A DNA stretch of 64,000 bases from the NCBI GenBank assembly GCA_000381625.1, contig KB906767.1, positions 3,801,304 through 3,865,303 on the forward strand. Direction: 5' to 3'. This stretch comes from Bryobacterales bacterium KBS 96 (GTDB lineage Bacteria > Acidobacteriota > Terriglobia > Bryobacterales > Bryobacteraceae). How positions within the stretch are numbered: the stretch's first letter is position 1; each line of letters starts with the position of its first letter. Below, in pieces: positions 13,752-22,201 of the stretch. The notes beneath the pieces are model-generated. The model saw only the letters and a list, made by a program, of their open reading frames with translations. It searched no databases and was not told where the DNA came from. Position numbers and translations under genes: made by a program.

Positions 13752-15224
13752 TCATGTTGAGATGACCTTCCTGAGTTCATCCGTAAGTCCGGCGGCAATC
13801 CGTTCTACATCAGTAGCCATCGGAACCGCTGTGAGCCACAGATGAACTACCCGCGTACCGACAGTCAGCTCGGCTCGGTGGATCAGCCTCCCTTGCTCAC
13901 GTCGCCAATTCCAGGTATGGGGTGAGCACGGATACGCCAGGCACGCGATCACCCTCGGCGTGCGTCCCAAGTTCGCGTATGCTAGAACCTGGAGTAGATC
14001 ATGCCGATGCTGCTCCCTCAACTCTTCTTCAAGGTTCATCCACGATCGCTGCTGCAACTCCTCCCAGTGGCGTTTGTATTTCGCGTCCACGATGAGCGTC
14101 GTGGATTCCCATTTCAGCCAGATATCCGGCACCAGCGACTTTTGAGAGCCGAGGTAAGGCGGCTCCCAACTAATCGCATGGACCGTTTCTCGCTTCCTTC
14201 CAACGCGGATTTGCCCACCAGTTCGCTGCGCCACAACGCGAAACACCGTCTCGATCCATGCCTCGAAGAACTGATCCATCGACATGGTCCAAGGAATGCC
14301 CTCAAGGTCGCTCAGTCCTGCGAGCCCACGCTCGTCGATCGTCCATTCGATGGCTTGGACGCCGTTCAAGAATGGCGCACTCCGCATGGGTCGCTGACGC
14401 CAGCTGCTCAATGTAGTCGAGGATGGCACGTATTCCGGCACGGTTTGAACTCTGCGCAATAGCCCTTGGCCGAATTCAATCAAGCGATGCACGAACGCAC
14501 CGTGCTCCTTTTGTGTTTCCAATGCCCGCAACTGGCGCTCAACGGTGTGCCGAACCGCACCTTTGAGCAGTCGATCATCGCGCAGGTCTGGAAATGTACA
14601 TGGGATGGAGAGAAACTTCGCGTGCCCCAAGCTCCTGGTCGCGTATTCCGCCCAATGTACCGAACCGCGTGGCGCCTTGCGCGTCTCCGTGGCAAGTTCA
14701 AATCGCCGGTCGAGCGAATCGAGTAGCTCTTTAAGCCTTGTCAAAATCATGAACGACAGCACCCACACTGGTACCCGACGTTCCGAACGGCGGAGGAGCG
14801 GTAACTGGAGCGGTGTTGGGCCGACTCTCCACCCCATCTCTGCCAGCATCCGCCCGATGCCCGCCCACGGAAATCGAGGCTGCACCACAAGCCCATAATC
14901 GAGCCGTGCGGTCGTCGGCGAAATCAAAGGAATGGCGCCGACCGCACTTCCGGCCTGAATTAGCAGATACAAATCGTTCCCGTCGTAATCGCGGTCAATC
15001 CGAACATCCAATCGCGCCATTAGTGAATGATTCTGAACCACGAACTGTTCAGTTAACCGGGCTGCCAGCGTTTGAGGATCGCGCAATCGGCGCAGTTGGA
15101 AGAAATCGATGGCCGACCGACGCGACATCGAATGATCTTCGACCTCAAGACATATTTCCGTTGCCCGCGAGGGCTCCACCAACGGCGCCAATCGTGGTAG
15201 ATGGTGCTTGCGCGTGCGCCTCAC
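13752..15224 (-). CDS. McrC-like restriction endonuclease subunit (DUF2357/PD-(D/E)XK type)
   Basis: This 490-residue protein resembles the nuclease partner of McrB-type ATPases. The C-terminal part contains a PD-(D/E)XK site with Pro366-Asp367 (VPDIWL) and Asp380-Ala-Lys382 (IVDAKYK). A helix with Glu321 (DQFFEAWIE) lies before it. The N-terminal 300 residues would contact the ATPase or DNA. The start is GTG overlapping the last bases of the ATPase gene (GTGA), so translation is probably coupled. No frame lesion is seen. With its ATPase broken the nuclease is probably idle, since McrC-type subunits depend on the motor. Confidence 0.8.
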   Translation of the reverse strand: MRRTRKHHLPRLAPLVEPSRATEICLEVEDHSMSRRSAIDFFQLRRLRDPQTLAARLTEQFVVQNHSLMARLDVRIDRDYDGNDLYLLIQAGSAVGAIPLISPTTARLDYGLVVQPRFPWAGIGRMLAEMGWRVGPTPLQLPLLRRSERRVPVWVLSFMILTRLKELLDSLDRRFELATETRKAPRGSVHWAEYATRSLGHAKFLSIPCTFPDLRDDRLLKGAVRHTVERQLRALETQKEHGAFVHRLIEFGQGLLRRVQTVPEYVPSSTTLSSWRQRPMRSAPFLNGVQAIEWTIDERGLAGLSDLEGIPWTMSMDQFFEAWIETVFRVVAQRTGGQIRVGRKRETVHAISWEPPYLGSQKSLVPDIWLKWESTTLIVDAKYKRHWEELQQRSWMNLEEELREQHRHDLLQVLAYANLGRTPRVIACLAYPCSPHTWNWRREQGRLIHRAELTVGTRVVHLWLTAVPMATDVERIAAGLTDELRKVIST

Positions 15225-15943
15225 AGGCTGCGCAGCTTCTGCAAGTAGCCGCGGATGGGTTCCGCGAACCCACCGACGTAGCCCTGCGCCAGATACTCTT
15301 CGAGCAGCGGAGCTAAATTCACCCGCAGGCTTTGCTTGGCGCGGGCTTCGTCGGATTCCAGGAAGTACGAGTGCCCGGGCACCAGAGGGAAGGCATCATC
15401 CGTTGCGTGCTCGACGAAAATCGAAACCAGTTCCTTGAATGCTTGCCGCATCGTGGCGCAGCCGAGTTGTTCAACGATACTCCTCCGCGGCCACAGCGAA
15501 ACGAACGCGAAGCGCCGCCGCACCGCGACATCGACGATCGCAATACTGCGATCCGCGCTGTTCATCGTTCCCAGGATGTGCAGATTCGTCGGCAGGAAGA
15601 ACGTTCGGTGAAACGGTTCACCGAAGTCATATGGCAGATCGATCTTGCGAGCGGAGCCTACGCTCGCTTCCAGTAAGAAGATCGCCTCGCCCAAAATCTT
15701 GGCTAGGTCAGTGCGATTGATCTCGTCGATATGCAGGAGGTAGCTGTGTTCGGGATCCGAGAGGGCTTGCGCCGCGGCTTCCATCAGGAACCCAGGCGAG
15801 GGTGTGAACCGAAAACCCATTTCCCCGCCTGTCGTCGCCGGTGCCAGGCCGCCGATGAAGTTCTCGTAGGTCGTATTGGGGTGAAACTGGATGCTTCGTC
15901 CCCGGCCGGCGTATTCTTCTCGCAGAAGCTCTGTGGCGATCAT
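15221..15943 (-). CDS. McrB-like AAA+ ATPase, C-terminal half (split by frameshift)
   Basis: The 240 residues hold the second half of an McrB-family AAA+ domain. Walker B is LLHIDEINRTD (Asp73, Glu74). The McrB signature GTMNSADRSI is at about 126-134, and the arginine-finger region VAVRRRF follows. A P-loop is absent: the first residue is the Met that would follow GPPGTGKT. Those residues are encoded just upstream in the same frame but read as RRAPAKQ in the frame of the preceding gene. Adding one C on the minus strand near 15963 would join this part to the 250-residue gene into one protein of about 490 residues. The apparent ATGA overlap is therefore a by-product of the shift. Confidence 0.85.
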   Translation of the reverse strand: MIATELLREEYAGRGRSIQFHPNTTYENFIGGLAPATTGGEMGFRFTPSPGFLMEAAAQALSDPEHSYLLHIDEINRTDLAKILGEAIFLLEASVGSARKIDLPYDFGEPFHRTFFLPTNLHILGTMNSADRSIAIVDVAVRRRFAFVSLWPRRSIVEQLGCATMRQAFKELVSIFVEHATDDAFPLVPGHSYFLESDEARAKQSLRVNLAPLLEEYLAQGYVGGFAEPIRGYLQKLRSL

Positions 15944-16692
15944 TGTTTTGCCGGTGCCCGGCGGCCCTGAACAATGACGTATCGCCGGTTCGCAAGCAAA
16001 TCGGCAACCTGCGAGCGTTCAACCGTTAGCATCAGGTGGTCGAACCAAGCCCCTCGGATCGATTCATAGCTTACCAGGCACGGTGCGATGGGTCGATACC
16101 CGCGTTCCTCAAATAGCAGGTCTATGAACGCGGTCACCGCGGCGTCTGTACCTGCCTGATTCGATGTTGGGCAGTAAAGGGCGTAGACCACTTTGCCGTA
16201 TCGCTCAAATACTTCTCTGTACGCCGGCCAAGCCTGTTTCACGGTGTCCGGAACCGGCACGTCGGTGCGCGTCGGGTCCTGTTTTGCCCAGGCTACAAGT
16301 GATCCGTTGCCATACTCACGGTTCAGCCACGAACTAATTGCCTGGGCCTTCCGAGCGTGACCAGGTCGCCCCAGAATGGCTTCGTCGGGGCTCAACCCTT
16401 GCGTCCCGACGACCAACCCAACGAGAGAAGGTGCATCCGGAACGGGAAATATCACGAACGAAAGGCCGCTATATGGTCCCGAAGATGGGTTCGACGGATG
16501 GATGTAGGCTGCAAATGGGACACCCGAGTCCGCGCTCATCCCCGGTGCCCGCCGCGTCACCGCCTTCGCTGCCTCCTTCGGATAGCGGCCTTCCGGGCTA
16601 CCGAACAGCGCTTCGAAGGCTGCTTTGTTTCGCTCTGACCAAGCATCCTGCGTTGGAGAGTGGATGATTTCGAATAGAGGAGCAAGGCTCAT
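15940..16692 (-). CDS. McrB-like ATPase, N-terminal half (split by frameshift)
   Basis: The 250 residues contain an N-terminal domain probably used for target recognition. It includes YSGLSFVIFPVPD and GTQGLSPDEAILGRPGHARK, which I cannot assign to a named family with confidence. It ends at RRYVIVQG, the beta strand that enters the P-loop of McrB-type ATPases. After that glycine the frame is lost, giving RRAPAKQ and a stop. With one extra base the sequence would read GPPGTGKTM and run on into the next gene. Alone this half has no known activity. It is the first intact gene after the methyltransferase fragment. Confidence 0.8.
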   Translation of the reverse strand: MSLAPLFEIIHSPTQDAWSERNKAAFEALFGSPEGRYPKEAAKAVTRRAPGMSADSGVPFAAYIHPSNPSSGPYSGLSFVIFPVPDAPSLVGLVVGTQGLSPDEAILGRPGHARKAQAISSWLNREYGNGSLVAWAKQDPTRTDVPVPDTVKQAWPAYREVFERYGKVVYALYCPTSNQAGTDAAVTAFIDLLFEERGYRPIAPCLVSYESIRGAWFDHLMLTVERSQVADLLANRRYVIVQGRRAPAKQ

Positions 16693-16754
16693 ACGCTACC
16701 AAGGTCAGAGGTTAACACCAGTACTCCCGTATAGCGCAAATTGGCCGGGTAGTG

Positions 16755-16947
16755 TCAAGGATTTTGTGCTCCATTTCCCGCCAGTGATAAGTCCTGGCAA
16801 GGAAACGACGTCACGGCTCCAACATCTTCGATTCGCAAACTTTCAGCTCTTTGGGTCAACGTCATTGGCGAACAGGCATTCCCAGTCGCTCTCTAAGCCA
16901 GCCCGCGCCATTTCGCCGCCGGCAAAGAATTCATAGAACGTCGGCAT
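16755..16947 (-). pseudogene. C5-cytosine DNA methyltransferase fragment (dcm-like)
   Basis: From an ATG at 16947 one frame reads FYEFFAGGEMARAGLE then WECLFAND and stops. This is motif I (FAGGGM-R) and the following region of C5 methyltransferases. A second frame a little further on reads SFPCQDLSLAGNG, motif IV with the catalytic PCQ cysteine, then stops. In intact enzymes about 40 residues separate these motifs. The gap, a frame change and the absence of motifs VI-X mark a deletion relic of about 190 bases. The remaining part of the 373-base gap up to 17065 holds only a possible GGAG ribosome site before the ATG. Confidence 0.75.
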
Positions 16948-17065
16948 TACGATTCTGTCTCCGGAAAGTCCCCGCCATCCGATTATCGGCGAATCGCGTG
17001 AAACGACGGGCTTACTTCGCCCGCGCCATACAGGTTATTTTCGCCTTGCAAGTAAACTAATTTTA

Positions 17066-19846
17066 ATGACGGCTCGGGTGCTTGTTCTCTCGCTCTATCC
17101 TTGCATTGTGTTCGCCGCCATGAATTCGCCGGCCGGTCCTTCGGCCAATCCCGACACCCCGCTTGATCGCGCCGTCAAAGAATTCAAGACCGAAACAGAG
17201 GCCCTGGGCATTCGTCCGGGGCAGATCAATTCGCAAGCCGGACCGCCCACCCGCAAGCTCGCCTGGCACGGGCGTGTCTTCGAAAATTTCCGTAACGATA
17301 TGCTGGATGCCGTACCCCACGAGATTAAGCAGCGCGGCGAAGATAAGTCGCTCCTGCAGCGAAATCAGTTTGGCTTCAATGTCTCGGGGCCGCTAATCAT
17401 TCCGAAAGTCTTAAGCTCGCGAAGCAATACGTTCTTCTCGCTGTCCTACGAGGGCGTCCGCGAGCGGATTGCCCGCACATACCTCAGGACCGTGCCGACA
17501 CTCCCCGAACGCTTGGGCGACTTCTCGAACACTGTGGATCAGGCGGGAAATACGCTGCCGGTTTACGATCCGGCGGCAACCCGTCCGAACCCCAACTACG
17601 ATGCCAGCCAGGCCGTCTCGTCTACGAATCTTCAGTATTTACGCGACCCTTTTCCGGGCAACAAAATACCCTCCGGACGCATTGACAGCGTGTCACGCGA
17701 GGCTCTATCCCTTTATCCCGCGCCCAACACAAACGTCGGCCCCTTCTTCCAAAACAACCTGTTTATCAACTCGCCGGCCACGAATCTGGCGGATGGCTTT
17801 CTTGGTAATGTGGATCAGACTTTTGGCAGCAAGCACCGCCTTAGCCTCGATTTCAATTTGTCGGATGGGTTTTTGGGGTCGCCGCGCTGGTTTTCCACGG
17901 CGGCGAATCCCGGGGCGCCGGATCGCGATTTTCAAACGCGCAAAGGCTCCGTCCAATACGTTCTGACGGTGTCGCCAAAGACTGTTGAAACTGCCACGTT
18001 TAAGGCCTCGATGAATACGTCGCGGTCCACGACGGGCAGCGATACGCCGTTTCCGGTCTACCAAATCGATCCCTACGTGAGTTTTGGAACCGGATTTCCG
18101 GAATCCCGTATCGCGCGAAACACGTTCGATTTGAGCGATGGAATTTCCACGCGACGCGGCAAGCACTCGCTGAGTCTTTATGCCGAATTTGCGCAGTCTC
18201 AAGTGAATGTGTTCTGGCCGCAGTATCCGTCCGGCTATTACAACTTTTCGTCGGGTCTTACGAGTCTTCCCGGCATTATTAACACCGGCCATGCCTTTGC
18301 GAGTTTCCTGCTGGGAGATCCCGATTATGCGGAGCGTACGTTCGTCACGGCGCCATCTTATTTCCGCCAAACGTCAGCGTTGTTAAGCCTGCGCGACAAG
18401 TACGAGATATCGAAAGAGTTCAGCATCACGGTCGGCGTGAACCTGAATCGCCATGGCGCCCGCACCGAGAAGTACGATCGGCAGAGCACGGTCGACCCGG
18501 CCGCAATCAATCCGGCGAACGGCCGGCCGGGAGCGCTTGTGTTCGCCGGCCGCAATGGCATCAGCGATGGTATGCGGCCGGCGGTCTATAGCGTTAGCCC
18601 CAGCGCGAGCGTCGTCTGGAATCCAGGCGGAAGTTCGAATACGGTCGTCCGCGCCGATTACGCCCGCTCCCACCAGCAGATGCCGATCTACTCGGGGCAA
18701 TGGGCGACCCAGGGGTTCAACTCGCGCGAAGCCATCATCTCGCAAAATAATCAGCTCACGCCGGCTGTCGATCTCGACGCGGGACTCCCGCCGCTGCCGC
18801 ACGCCTTACCGGATCTGCGCCCCGACGCCGCGAACGGAGCTGTCGCCGATTGGATGGACCTCACCGGCCGCGAAGCGGTCTATCAATCGGCCTCAGCCTC
18901 GATCGAACGTCAGTTGCCGTTCTCGCTGGTGGTGACGGTGGGCGTCTATTATCAAGGCGGCCGCGATCTCTACGTAGGCAACGGTTCAGCCAATCCCAAC
19001 GCGATCAGCCCGGATGCGCTCGCCTATCGCGATCTTCTCAATGACCAGAGCTTCAGCGCCTCTTTACGGCCCTACTCGCAATACACCAGCTTCGATTTGT
19101 TCGATCTCTACCCCGCCGGCCGGTATCAGCGCGATGCCGCCTATTTGCATGTGGAGAAGCGCGCGTCAAATGGACTCTCCGTCCGTGCTTCGTATGAGTT
19201 CGGTAAGCAGCTTGACGACTACTCCGGCCCGTACGGGATTCAGGATCTTTTCAATCGTCAAAACGATTGGGCGCAGACGCCGTACAGCGCTCCGCAGACG
19301 CTGCAGGTGAGCTACGTCTACGAGCTCCCAATCGGAGCGAACAAACCATTCTTGAATTATTCGGATTGGCGGCGTCCCCTGGTAACGGGGTGGTCGATCA
19401 GCGGCGCGGCTTACATGGACGACGGATCTCCGCTCGCGCTCCATCCCGCGTTCAATAATACGGGGGGCGTCATCAGCGGCCTCACGGTCAATTCCGTGCC
19501 CGGCGTGGATGCGAACGTTCCGAACCCGGGCCCGGATCTGTGGTTCAATCCAGCGGCATTCGATCAGCCGCCGGACTTTACGCTTGGCACGGCTTCGCGA
19601 ACCAGCCCGACGCTACGTAACCCCGGGAATAATAATTTCGATCTGAGCGTCGCCAAGCGCCTGCAGATTGGACTCGATCGCTCTATGGAGTTCACCGCGA
19701 CCGGGTTCAATTTCATCAATCACGGCGACTGGAACGATCCGGACACATCTATCGGCCCGGCAAGCGCGCCGAACCTCGACGCTGGCAGGATTATTGGTTC
19801 GCATGGCGGCCGGGTCATTCAACTGGGATTGACATTCAATTTTTGA
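17066..19846 (+). CDS. Oar-like TonB-dependent receptor homologue lacking plug and regulatory domain
   Basis: The 926 residues resemble the barrel part of acidobacterial Oar/TonB-dependent receptors. Typical segments are WHGRVFENFRNDMLDA, LLQRNQFGFNVSGPLIIP and NTFFSLSYEG, followed by many alternating strands and an aromatic C-terminus LGLTFNF for outer-membrane insertion. A short signal peptide is likely (hydrophobic residues 4-18). Family members normally begin with a carboxypeptidase-like beta-sandwich of about 100 residues and a plug domain. Here only about 60 residues precede the barrel. It may be a truncated gene or a plugless porin. Its stop overlaps the next gene's possible start. No ribosome-binding site is clear. 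Confidence 0.8.
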   Translation: MTARVLVLSLYPCIVFAAMNSPAGPSANPDTPLDRAVKEFKTETEALGIRPGQINSQAGPPTRKLAWHGRVFENFRNDMLDAVPHEIKQRGEDKSLLQRNQFGFNVSGPLIIPKVLSSRSNTFFSLSYEGVRERIARTYLRTVPTLPERLGDFSNTVDQAGNTLPVYDPAATRPNPNYDASQAVSSTNLQYLRDPFPGNKIPSGRIDSVSREALSLYPAPNTNVGPFFQNNLFINSPATNLADGFLGNVDQTFGSKHRLSLDFNLSDGFLGSPRWFSTAANPGAPDRDFQTRKGSVQYVLTVSPKTVETATFKASMNTSRSTTGSDTPFPVYQIDPYVSFGTGFPESRIARNTFDLSDGISTRRGKHSLSLYAEFAQSQVNVFWPQYPSGYYNFSSGLTSLPGIINTGHAFASFLLGDPDYAERTFVTAPSYFRQTSALLSLRDKYEISKEFSITVGVNLNRHGARTEKYDRQSTVDPAAINPANGRPGALVFAGRNGISDGMRPAVYSVSPSASVVWNPGGSSNTVVRADYARSHQQMPIYSGQWATQGFNSREAIISQNNQLTPAVDLDAGLPPLPHALPDLRPDAANGAVADWMDLTGREAVYQSASASIERQLPFSLVVTVGVYYQGGRDLYVGNGSANPNAISPDALAYRDLLNDQSFSASLRPYSQYTSFDLFDLYPAGRYQRDAAYLHVEKRASNGLSVRASYEFGKQLDDYSGPYGIQDLFNRQNDWAQTPYSAPQTLQVSYVYELPIGANKPFLNYSDWRRPLVTGWSISGAAYMDDGSPLALHPAFNNTGGVISGLTVNSVPGVDANVPNPGPDLWFNPAAFDQPPDFTLGTASRTSPTLRNPGNNNFDLSVAKRLQIGLDRSMEFTATGFNFINHGDWNDPDTSIGPASAPNLDAGRIIGSHGGRVIQLGLTFNF

Positions 19847-19848
19847 TA

Positions 19849-20808
19849 GTGCGGAGACTCTTCACAATTTCCCTTGCGATGCTGGTGTGTCTGGCCCCGG
19901 TTCTGTTCGGCCGCCGCGCGCGGTCGAACGCAGGCTCAAACCCGACCCACGTATCGGTTCCCGTCTGGATCGATCCACAGCCAAAGAGTTTGAACGCTGA
20001 AGATGTCGTGGCGACGCTCAATGGGCAGTCCGCGGCGATTTCTCAGGTGCTCGGCCCGTCAAGCGATCTGGTCGTCCTGGTGGTTCTCGACGTGACCGGA
20101 GATATCAGCCTGATCGACCTCGCAAAACGGGCTTTAATTTCGCAAATCGATGGATTGCCTGAGAACGCGTGGGTCGGTCTGCTTCGCGCACAGGACGGTC
20201 TCAGCGTGATCGCCGATCCGACGCCCGACCGCAAGGCGATCACGGACGCCATCCAGGCGCTTCCCGCTACTGGCAAGGCGGGCCTGATAGATACGCTGGT
20301 CTCGGTTGCCGGAATTGCGGATGGGATTGAGCGCAAGTCGCACGTGCGGGTGGCCGTCCTCTACGTGACGGACAGTAGCATCTACAACTACCGCGAGGAC
20401 TTCACGAATCCGGTGATCAATTCGAGCGACCCGCACGACCTGAGCCGCCGTTTTCCTGAAGCACTGATACAGGAGAAGGTCTCGAATCTTGAGACGCAAA
20501 TCTCTTCGGATGAGGCTCCAGTGTTTGTCGTCCATCTTCGGTATCGTACGGACCGGATGAATCAGGCTTATCAGAACGGCTTGAAGACCCTAGCGGAATT
20601 TACGGCGGGGTACAGCTTGTTTTGCCGGTCCGACGCCGAGATTCCCGATGCCATCCAGAAGGCCTTCGCGTACATCCGCTCCTCGTGGTTCCTCAGTCTG
20701 CGCCTGCCGAAACGAGTGCCAGCAGCCGTACAAGTGCGTTTGAAGCTACCGCAGCAGAAAGATGCGCACGTAGCCTATCGGGCTCATCTGCGATTGAAGC
20801 CTAGATGA
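19849..20808 (+). CDS. VWFA-related secreted protein
   Basis: About 319 residues. A signal peptide (RRLFTISLAMLVCLAPVLFG) is followed by a von Willebrand A-like domain of the kind frequent in Acidobacteriota. The metal site is degenerate: the strand VVLVVLDVTGD replaces the usual DxSxS pattern. The C-terminal part contains SSWFLSLRLP, typical of the VWFA-related group. The GTG at 19849 is chosen; a TTG at 19843 overlapping the receptor stop is possible. The tight junction suggests cotranscription with the receptor and the coiled-coil gene. Function is unknown, and an envelope scaffold role is a guess. Confidence 0.7.
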   Translation: MRRLFTISLAMLVCLAPVLFGRRARSNAGSNPTHVSVPVWIDPQPKSLNAEDVVATLNGQSAAISQVLGPSSDLVVLVVLDVTGDISLIDLAKRALISQIDGLPENAWVGLLRAQDGLSVIADPTPDRKAITDAIQALPATGKAGLIDTLVSVAGIADGIERKSHVRVAVLYVTDSSIYNYREDFTNPVINSSDPHDLSRRFPEALIQEKVSNLETQISSDEAPVFVVHLRYRTDRMNQAYQNGLKTLAEFTAGYSLFCRSDAEIPDAIQKAFAYIRSSWFLSLRLPKRVPAAVQVRLKLPQQKDAHVAYRAHLRLKPR

Positions 20809-20812
20809 CATA

Positions 20813-21643
20813 ATGAAACCTCTCATGTCCAAGTCCGGTCTGGCGTGGGCCGCCGTTTGCGCCGCTCTCGCCGTTTGTTTACTCTGGCAGGAGATTATAC
20901 TGCGCGGCGCCTTGCATGGGCAGGAGCGCGCTAGCGCGGCCCTCGCCCGGCAAGTGGCCCAACTGAAGTCCGGGCTGCAACGCCCACCGGTTCCGGCTGC
21001 GGTGGCGGTGGCGCCCCCGCGAACGCCGCCCGCCCAAGATCTGGATAAAACGCGCGAGATGGCACAGGCGATGGCGGACAAAGATGAAGTGTTATCGAAA
21101 GCGCAGGACGATCTCGCGGCGGTTCGCGCGAAAGCTGGCGAGCTCGAGAATACTGTTCTGACGCTGCGAAGCCAGATCGCCGTTCAGGGGCAGCAGAGCG
21201 ATCAGAAACTCGCCGCCGCTGAAACGGAGTACAACCAGCGTGTTTCCGATCTGCAACATTCCGCCGAACAAATCCAAGCTACTCTTGCGCAAGAGAAGCA
21301 GAAGACAGCGGGGCTGGAAACGGCCAATGCCGCCCTGGAAGCAAAGCTCGCCACGCCCGCTAAACCGGCGCGCGCCGAACTTATGGACGACTTCCGCGAT
21401 CTGACCGAGCAGCGTGAAGCGTACCTCAAAACTCTGGTGAGCCGTTACCACGAAATCACGTCGCAATATCGCTCGCTATCGGGCGCTCTCGCCGGGCGCC
21501 AGGACCAGCAAAGCGCGCCGTGGAACTCCGCCGAACTATCGCGCATTCAGAGCGCAATCAGCTCCGCGGACGAAGATCTTCGGCGGCTGGATGAGTTGAA
21601 TAACAAAGCAGCGTTGCTCGAGAAAAAGCTGCGGAAACCGTAG
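20813..21643 (+). CDS. Membrane-anchored coiled-coil protein
   Basis: The 276 residues begin with one hydrophobic segment (about 6-26, AWAAVCAALAVCLLW) followed by long Ala/Gln/Glu/Lys/Leu-rich helical repeats (about 40-270) with a heptad pattern. This indicates an elongated periplasmic coiled coil. A Pro/Ala stretch at about 58-75 separates anchor and coil. A second Met lies four codons in. It starts four bases after the VWA gene, so the two are probably one operon with the receptor. I do not recognise the family. Confidence 0.7.
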   Translation: MKPLMSKSGLAWAAVCAALAVCLLWQEIILRGALHGQERASAALARQVAQLKSGLQRPPVPAAVAVAPPRTPPAQDLDKTREMAQAMADKDEVLSKAQDDLAAVRAKAGELENTVLTLRSQIAVQGQQSDQKLAAAETEYNQRVSDLQHSAEQIQATLAQEKQKTAGLETANAALEAKLATPAKPARAELMDDFRDLTEQREAYLKTLVSRYHEITSQYRSLSGALAGRQDQQSAPWNSAELSRIQSAISSADEDLRRLDELNNKAALLEKKLRKP

Positions 21644-21675
21644 GCATACGGTGGCGTACGCTTCAGCGCGCCGGC

Positions 21676-21736
21676 GGTGGCTTTAGCCGAGCGCGGGCAG
21701 TGAACTGCCCGCCGGCACGATGAATCGTGCGCCACC
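21676..21736. repeat. Cruciform-like tandem-hairpin repeat, copy A
   Basis: Arms GGTGGC (21676-21681) and GCCACC (21731-21736) enclose two strong hairpins. One is GCGGGCAG/CTGCCCGC with loop TGAA (21693-21712) and the other is GCACGAT/ATCGTGC with loop GA (21715-21730). The inner part closely matches a copy on the opposite strand at 31660-31701: both share GCCCGCC, one base, GCACGAT and ATCGTGC. This suggests a mobile or genome-wide intergenic palindromic element. It may also end the upstream operon. Confidence 0.6.
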
Positions 21737-21795
21737 GAATGTGCACGGCTAGCCGGCAAACGCCGGGCCGGCCGCGATTCGCTACGCTGGTAGCA

Positions 21796-22170
21796 GTGCA
21801 CGTCGTCACGCGAATTGGGCCGGCTCTCCTTACGTTGGTGTCTCTTCTCGCGCCGGCGATGGCCTGCGCGCTTCCCGCTTCGCAAATGACGGCCTCCGAA
21901 CGCGCTTGCTGCAAGCAGATGCGCGACCGGTGCGGTGCTGCAAGCATGCCGGCGTCTCATAGCTGTTGCCGGACGACGCCCGATTTACATCAGATTGATG
22001 CCACGCAGCCGCAATCTCAGTGGGTGGCTCCCGATCTGGCCATCGTAGCGGGTCCGCCTGTCTCGTACGCGGCGTTTCTGTTTCCCGCGTGCGGGAACGT
22101 TTCGGCGCCCCGGCATTACCGTCCTCCGCCTCTTTCATCGAGCGCCGGAATTACCGTTTTGCGAATCTGA
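21796..22170 (+). CDS. Small Cys-rich exported protein beside the efflux operon
   Basis: About 124 residues from a GTG start. An N-terminal hydrophobic segment (GPALLTLVSLLAPAMA) looks like a signal peptide. The mature part carries paired cysteines (ERACCKQM, DRCG, SHSCCRTTP) and a later single one. The spacing suggests disulfides or binding of soft metals. Being directly before cusCBA it may serve as a periplasmic copper or silver binder, but that is inferred from place and composition. The frame is open from 21727 and the exact start is uncertain. Confidence 0.55.
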   Translation: MHVVTRIGPALLTLVSLLAPAMACALPASQMTASERACCKQMRDRCGAASMPASHSCCRTTPDLHQIDATQPQSQWVAPDLAIVAGPPVSYAAFLFPACGNVSAPRHYRPPPLSSSAGITVLRI

Positions 22171-22201
22171 TTCTCCTTCTTCTCTCGCAGATCTCGAATT
22201 T

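Noticed and set aside
15940-15970. Programmed ribosomal frameshift joining the two McrB halves
   Set aside because: A shift at the A-run near the stop would keep RRAPA in place of PPGTG and so would not restore the P-loop. Only a change in the GGGCC run does, which is a lesion or error rather than a slippery site.
17705-18370. 221-residue minus-strand frame within the receptor gene
   Set aside because: Arg-rich composition without motifs; it is a shadow of the receptor coding strand.
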